The notes below the pieces were generated by a model that was given only the letters and a program-made list of their open reading frames with translations, was not told the DNA's origin and ran no database searches. A program made the translations under genes and the position numbers. From assembly GCA_051453625.1 (NCBI GenBank), contig JBOZIK010000001.1, positions 228,111,750-228,135,256 on the forward strand: 23,507 nt of DNA, read 5' to 3'. This document shows, one piece after another, positions 19,466 through 23,507 of the stretch (the first letter of the stretch is position 1; each line of letters opens with the position of its first letter). This DNA comes from Welwitschia mirabilis (lineage: Eukaryota; Gnetophyta; Gnetopsida; Welwitschiales).

Positions 19466-19630
19466 TTTAGATGATAATAAATACCTATTTTAATAATAAT
19501 AATAGTAATCAAAATCTTACATGAGATCTGATTCTTTACCATTCTATTTGAAATACTTATGAGGATTTTCTTATAATCTCTTATATTATTTCATTAGTAA
19601 TAGTTTTATCTAAAGTATTATATCTTACAT

Positions 19631-19637
<7 letters not shown>

Positions 19638-19706
<69 letters not shown>
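19638..19706. repeat. (TG)n microsatellite, left of gap
   Basis: About 34 perfect TG units running into the N gap. Confidence 0.98.
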
Positions 19707-20402
19707 NNNNNNNNNNNNNNNNNNNNNNNNNNNNNNNNNNNNNNNNNNNNNNNNNNNNNNNNNNNNNNNNNNNNNNNNNNNNNNNNNNNNNNNNNNNNNN
19801 NNNNNNNNNNNNNNNNNNNNNNNNNNNNNNNNNNNNNNNNNNNNNNNNNNNNNNNNNNNNNNNNNNNNNNNNNNNNNNNNNNNNNNNNNNNNNNNNNNNN
19901 NNNNNNNNNNNNNNNNNNNNNNNNNNNNNNNNNNNNNNNNNNNNNNNNNNNNNNNNNNNNNNNNNNNNNNNNNNNNNNNNNNNNNNNNNNNNNNNNNNNN
20001 NNNNNNNNNNNNNNNNNNNNNNNNNNNNNNNNNNNNNNNNNNNNNNNNNNNNNNNNNNNNNNNNNNNNNNNNNNNNNNNNNNNNNNNNNNNNNNNNNNNN
20101 NNNNNNNNNNNNNNNNNNNNNNNNNNNNNNNNNNNNNNNNNNNNNNNNNNNNNNNNNNNNNNNNNNNNNNNNNNNNNNNNNNNNNNNNNNNNNNNNNNNN
20201 NNNNNNNNNNNNNNNNNNNNNNNNNNNNNNNNNNNNNNNNNNNNNNNNNNNNNNNNNNNNNNNNNNNNNNNNNNNNNNNNNNNNNNNNNNNNNNNNNNNN
20301 NNNNNNNNNNNNNNNNNNNNNNNNNNNNNNNNNNNNNNNNNNNNNNNNNNNNNNNNNNNNNNNNNNNNNNNNNNNNNNNNNNNNNNNNNNNNNNNNNNNN
20401 NN
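19707..20402. other. Assembly gap, 696 N
   Basis: 696 N between two GT-rich tracts. The non-round size suggests an estimated span. The missing bases may be largely GT repeat. Confidence 0.99.
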
Positions 20403-20412
20403 GTGCGTGTGC

Positions 20413-20451
<39 letters not shown>

Positions 20452-20463
20452 CGCGCGCACGCA
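20403..20463. repeat. (GT)n with GCGCGCGCACGC tail, right of gap
   Basis: GTGCGTGTGCGCG, then about 17 GT units, then GAGCGCGCGCACGC. Alternating purine-pyrimidine sequence that can adopt left-handed Z-DNA under supercoiling. Confidence 0.95.
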
Positions 20464-20540
20464 TACTTACATACATTTGACTAAATTATAATTATTTAAT
20501 GCATACTTACATACATTTGACTAAATTATAATTATTTAAT
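20461..20540. repeat. Exact 40-bp tandem duplication
   Basis: GCATACTTACATACATTTGA and the next 20 bases (20461-20500) are repeated without a mismatch at 20501-20540. It is adjacent to the microsatellite and gap, so either a very recent duplication or an assembly error. Confidence 0.97.
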
Positions 20541-20937
20541 CTAAGTATTTTAACTTATAGGTAAATCTATGATTGGCTAAAATCACATAATATATAAAAA
20601 TTCAATTTTTGCTTTCACTTGGAGTTTAGCCCATAATTTTTCTCTTAAGATTCTTACATCTTAACCACAAAATCAATCTTGAATTAATTATAAAGAGAAG
20701 ATTGTAGAATAACTAAATAATGCTTATTAACATACACTTATCTTATTGATGTAAAGCACTAAAAGTTTGAAAAGTGTTTGATTGTGTTGAATTATTATTT
20801 ACTAATTGATGTGAAATTAATGTTTTCTATGTAGCAAAATTTATTGTATCTTATGCAAAAAATATTGATCACTTGTGGGTAAGAAGCTAACATAATTTTT
20901 GCCACATTTTAATCCTAAAACCTATCAAGTTTTATTA
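20541..20937. other. No gene recognised; possible outer part of the LTR below
   Basis: AT-rich. The 5' border of the following LTR is probably in or just after this interval, but I could not identify a TG start or target-site duplication. Confidence 0.4.
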
Positions 20938-20950
20938 CCCTCTTAAGGGG

Positions 20951-21102
20951 TTGATTAGACTTTTAAGGAGTCAAACNNNNNNNNNNNNNNNNNNNNNNNN
21001 NNNNNNNNNNNNNNNNNNNNNNNNNNNNNNNNNNNNNNNNNNNNNNNNNNNNNNNNNNNNNNNNNNNNNNNNNNNNTTGATCAGACTTTTAAGGAGTCAA
21101 AC
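20951..21102. repeat. 26-bp duplicate flanking a 100-N gap
   Basis: 20951-20976 and 21077-21102 are identical except one C/T difference. Probably unmerged contig ends, though within an LTR rich in this motif a true repeat is also possible. Confidence 0.75.
20977..21076. other. Assembly gap, 100 N
   Basis: Exactly 100 N inside the LTR. Any open frame translated across it is not real. Confidence 0.99.
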
Positions 21103-21185
21103 GCACTTGAAGAGAAAACTCATAAATGAATTAAATTTAGAGGAGCCAATCAGACATTTAAGGAGTTGGCTAGACCTGTGAATCT

Positions 21186-21545
21186 AAGCACCGATACTCT
21201 TGAACTAATCATCAAGGAGTTAATTAGACATCTAAGGAATTGACCAAACCTAAGCATTGTGCATTTAGTACTTCTGAATCAATCATTAAGGGATCAACTA
21301 GACATCTGAGGGGGTTGATCAGATCTAAGCACTATGCACCCAGTACTTCTAAATTGATCATTAAGGATTTCATGCAATAACTAAATAATCGATCAGACCT
21401 ATGAACCTGAGCACAGTACTCCTGAATCAATTGTCAAGAGATTGATTAGACTCTAAGGGGTGGATCAGATATGAGAATTGAGCATCAATACTTCATAATT
21501 AATTAGCAAGGGGTTCACTAGATTTTTGAGGGATCAACTAGACTT
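21186..21545 (+). repeat. ~72-bp tandem repeats inside the LTR, 5 copies
   Basis: Units begin near 21186, 21252, 21327, 21400 and 21471, with the array ending near 21545. Each has an AAGCA..GTACTTCTGAATCAATCATYAAGG part followed by a GATYAGACATCTAAGGGG..TGATCAGATCT part. The spacing is 66-75 bases. Copies are diverged. Confidence 0.75.
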
Positions 21546-21848
21546 GAATCAAAAAAACTGTGAGGGATTTTACCTAGACTAAGGGGTGACCAGATAGATA
21601 TGCGAGCGACCAAATGAGTAGTCGACTAAATCCTAAGGGGTTGACTGGACATAGAGCCATAAGAAACTAGATTGACTAAAAATAATACAAGGGAAACTAA
21701 TTTAAGTGATAGCATCAGAAGGGGTCAACCAGATGTTTGAATGGTTAAAAAGGTCATGAAATAAATGAAAATTTTATAGCTATTATGTATCCATTTTATG
21801 GCCATTGGAAGACATTTTTCACTTGTAAAAACCCTAAAAGTCTTCCAC

Positions 21849-21857
21849 TATATATAT
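21849..21857 (+). promoter_or_regulatory. TATA box of the second Copia LTR
   Basis: TATATATAT after AAACCCTAAAAGTCTTCCAC and before CTGAGAGTT, in the position expected upstream of the R region of the LTR. Confidence 0.6.
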
Positions 21858-22417
21858 CTGAGAGTTAAATCACTATTATAGCTTTTACCAAATTTTTGAA
21901 TTTTATGGATTTATCATTGTACTCATTTGGCATTGCATTTTTGATCAAAGACAAAGTAAGAACTATGGTATCTTTGCATATGAGGTTAAATCTATAATAC
22001 TCCTTTACTTATAGATTGTATCATCTTCATAGGAAGTGCTTCAACACTTTTATTAAGACAAAGATCAAGTGGCACCTATGCATTTAATTATATTATCATA
22101 ACTACTATGCTTTCTTCTAAAAGGTTGAGACTAGGCCTTCAAAAAAGTCTATTTGTAAATGTTAACAGAGATTTGGAAGAGGCTTGGATAGAAGCTGATC
22201 ATCAAGAGTGGAGTAGAAAGTTTTTCCAAAACACTATAAATCTTATGTTCCTCTAATTGGTATTTTTTTACTTTCTGTTATTTTACTTTTTAGAATAGTT
22301 TTAGTTTTCCTACATAATTTTTTAGTGATTCGTTTCAAGTAATTTAATGTTATGATGTTATTTGAATATTTTTAGAAACCTATTCATCCCTCCCTCTAGG
22401 GTTCTCGATTCTATTAT

Positions 22418-22429
22418 TCATATCAGAGC
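22418..22429 (+). promoter_or_regulatory. Primer-binding site, initiator-Met tRNA type
   Basis: TCATATCAGAGC matches 10 of 12 bases of the plant Copia primer-binding site TGGTATCAGAGC. It lies just after the LTR end and about 45 bases before the gag reading, so it marks the LTR/internal boundary. Confidence 0.8.
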
Positions 22430-22472
22430 TAAGTTGAGTCTGTGTTAAGATCCTAATAGATCTAGACTCTAG

Positions 22473-23507
22473 AACTTGAAAAAGAGTAACTCATCTGATG
22501 GTTTTTTAACTGGTCATCTACCTATGTTTGAGGAATCAAACTATGCTTATTGGAAAGCTTAAATGAAAATATTCCTTAGATCCTTATATGATAAAATCAA
22601 AGAGGTTATTTACAATAAATATACTATGCCTACTTTATTGAAAACTGATGTCAATGGTAATACCATTTTAGTTCCAAAAACTTGAGAATAATGGACTCTC
22701 ACCGATAGATCTAGAGCTACCATAGACGCTTGTACTCTTAATGCTATATTTTGTGTAGTTTATGTAGATGAATTCAAGTAGATTGTAAATTGTAAATATG
22801 CAAAAGAGGCATGGGATATTTTTGAAGTTGCTTATCAAGGAACATCCATCATCAAATAGGTGAAACTTCAAATGCTTATCTCAAAATATAAAGACATTCA
22901 TATGAATAAGGAGAAAACTTTATAGGAATTCTTTGCTAGGCTTACTAACATCGTGAATTCCATAACCAGTTTTAATGAAAGATTAGATGAGGTAAAAGTT
23001 ATTCAAAAAGTGATAAGATCCCTTCTGAAGAGATTTAAATCAAAAGTCATAGTAAGTGAAGAAAGTAAGGATATCAACAAATGGCTCTAGAAGAACTTCA
23101 AGGTAATTTGCAAATATATGAATTAAAAGTTTTTAAAGATAAAAAGAAAGGTATTGCTTTGAAGTATGTGCAGGAAGAGTATAGGTCAGAGAAATATGAT
23201 GAAGATCTAGATGATGATGAAGTTGCTCTCTTAGCAAGAATATTTAATAAATGTTTACACAAAAGAAAGAAGAAAGGTAAGCCAAGTAGAAGTAAAAGAA
23301 GAGGAAACTCAAAGTATAGAAAGTATTAAGGCAAAGAAAAAGATAATCAATGCTATGCATGTAAAGACTTTAGACACATGGCAAATGGATGTCTAAACAA
23401 TAAGAGAAAACAAAGAAAATAAAAGGCATCTTCATTCATTACAAGATGGGATAATTTGAATGAGGATGATGATAGTAGTTTAAGTCAAGATTTAGATGGA
23501 GATAGAA
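22473..23507 (+). pseudogene. Ty1/Copia gag pseudogene with CCHC zinc knuckle (runs off the end)
   Basis: Gag packages the element RNA. From about 22473 the frame reads KSNSSDGFLTG, then MFEESNYAYWKA and, after a stop, MKIFLRSLYDKI, the N-terminal NY.YWK..MK.FL.S block. Next come RATIDACTLNAIFC, KEAWDIFEVAYQGTS and EFFARLTNIVNSI, the UBN2-type core, and IQKVIRSLLKRFKSKV. Six in-frame stops are at 22560, 22683, 22689, 22779, 22857 and 22923. A one-base loss near 23076 shifts the frame. From 23081 the sequence is open to TAA at 23327, with ELQGNLQIYEL and DDDEVALLARIFNK. After that stop the same frame gives CYACKDFRHMANGC (23351-23392), a CX2CX4HX4C zinc knuckle, then another TAA (23420) and an acidic tail, as usual before protease. 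No initiating ATG is preserved. Inactive. Confidence 0.92.

Larger units (their letters stand above)
20938..22415 (+). repeat. 5' LTR of the second Copia element (left border uncertain)
   Basis: Bounded on the right by CCTCCCTCTAGGGTTCTCGATTC and the primer-binding site. Contains many GGGGTTGATCAGAC-like strings, a TATA box at 21849 and a T-rich region before the end. At least ~1.4 kb including a gap and its duplicated flank. Confidence 0.6.
20938..23507 (+). mobile_element. 5' part of a second Ty1/Copia element (Sirevirus- or Tork-like)
   Basis: A long LTR with tandem repeats (to about 22415), a TATA box, a Met-tRNA primer-binding site (22418-22429) and a gag pseudogene in proper order and spacing. 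The Gag type differs from that of the older Copia at 8.7-18.6 kb. The element continues past the window. The ALKYVQEE...DDDEVALLARIF region of Gag and the long LTR lean toward the SIRE/Maximus lineage, but this is not proven. Confidence 0.75.

Noticed and set aside
19625-20491. Long open frames rich in Cys-Val or Thr-His
   Set aside because: They are translations of a GT microsatellite across 696 N.
20951-21181. 76-codon open frame across a gap
   Set aside because: It is read through 100 N and repeated LTR motifs.
22473-23507. Possible cellular CCHC zinc-finger gene
   Set aside because: Order of domains, primer-binding site and LTR upstream show it is a retrotransposon gag.

Overview
This window looks like gene-poor, transposon-derived DNA from a nuclear plant genome, most likely an angiosperm. 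I found no intact gene, tRNA, rRNA or organelle-derived segment. The base composition is very AT-rich and CpG is almost absent outside about 9.8-10.4 kb and a few spots near 21.6 kb. The coding signals I can read are all broken by stops and frameshifts, and those that can be named belong to LTR retrotransposons. Eight N-runs interrupt the sequence. Five are exactly 100 bases long and are flanked by matching sequence, which points to unmerged contig ends.

Layout. (1) 400-3070, minus strand: a long, decayed but coherent coding remnant of an unidentified protein, the most puzzling item here. Upstream of its start lies a degenerate tandem array of about 115-bp units (3592-4340). (2) 6030-7815, plus strand: a Ty3/Gypsy reverse transcriptase remnant, split by about 970 bp of foreign sequence. 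(3) 8690-18566, plus strand: my reconstruction of one old Ty1/Copia element. It has a 5' LTR (8690-~10827, interrupted by a younger CpG-richer insertion carrying a minus-strand promoter), gag (10949-11415), pre-integrase and integrase (14788-15660, one frame throughout), a possible post-integrase linker (17747-17900) and a related LTR copy (17998-~18566). Nested inside are a ~370-bp direct repeat pair with microsatellites (11.5-13.3 kb) and a compact ~1.64-kb element with two ~630-bp LTR-like repeats (15723-17361). (4) 18567-20540: tandem repeats and a GT/GC microsatellite around a 696-N gap. (5) ~20938-23507, plus strand: the 5' part of a second, different Copia element, with a long LTR containing ~72-bp tandem repeats, a TATA box, a primer-binding site and a pseudogenised gag with a CCHC zinc knuckle. 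It runs off the window edge.

No genes work together here in a cellular pathway. The story is successive retrotransposon insertion followed by long decay, apparently rich in C-to-T change, since many stops sit where these families usually carry Gln or Trp codons. Family assignments rest on motifs I recognise by eye. No database search or alignment was run.
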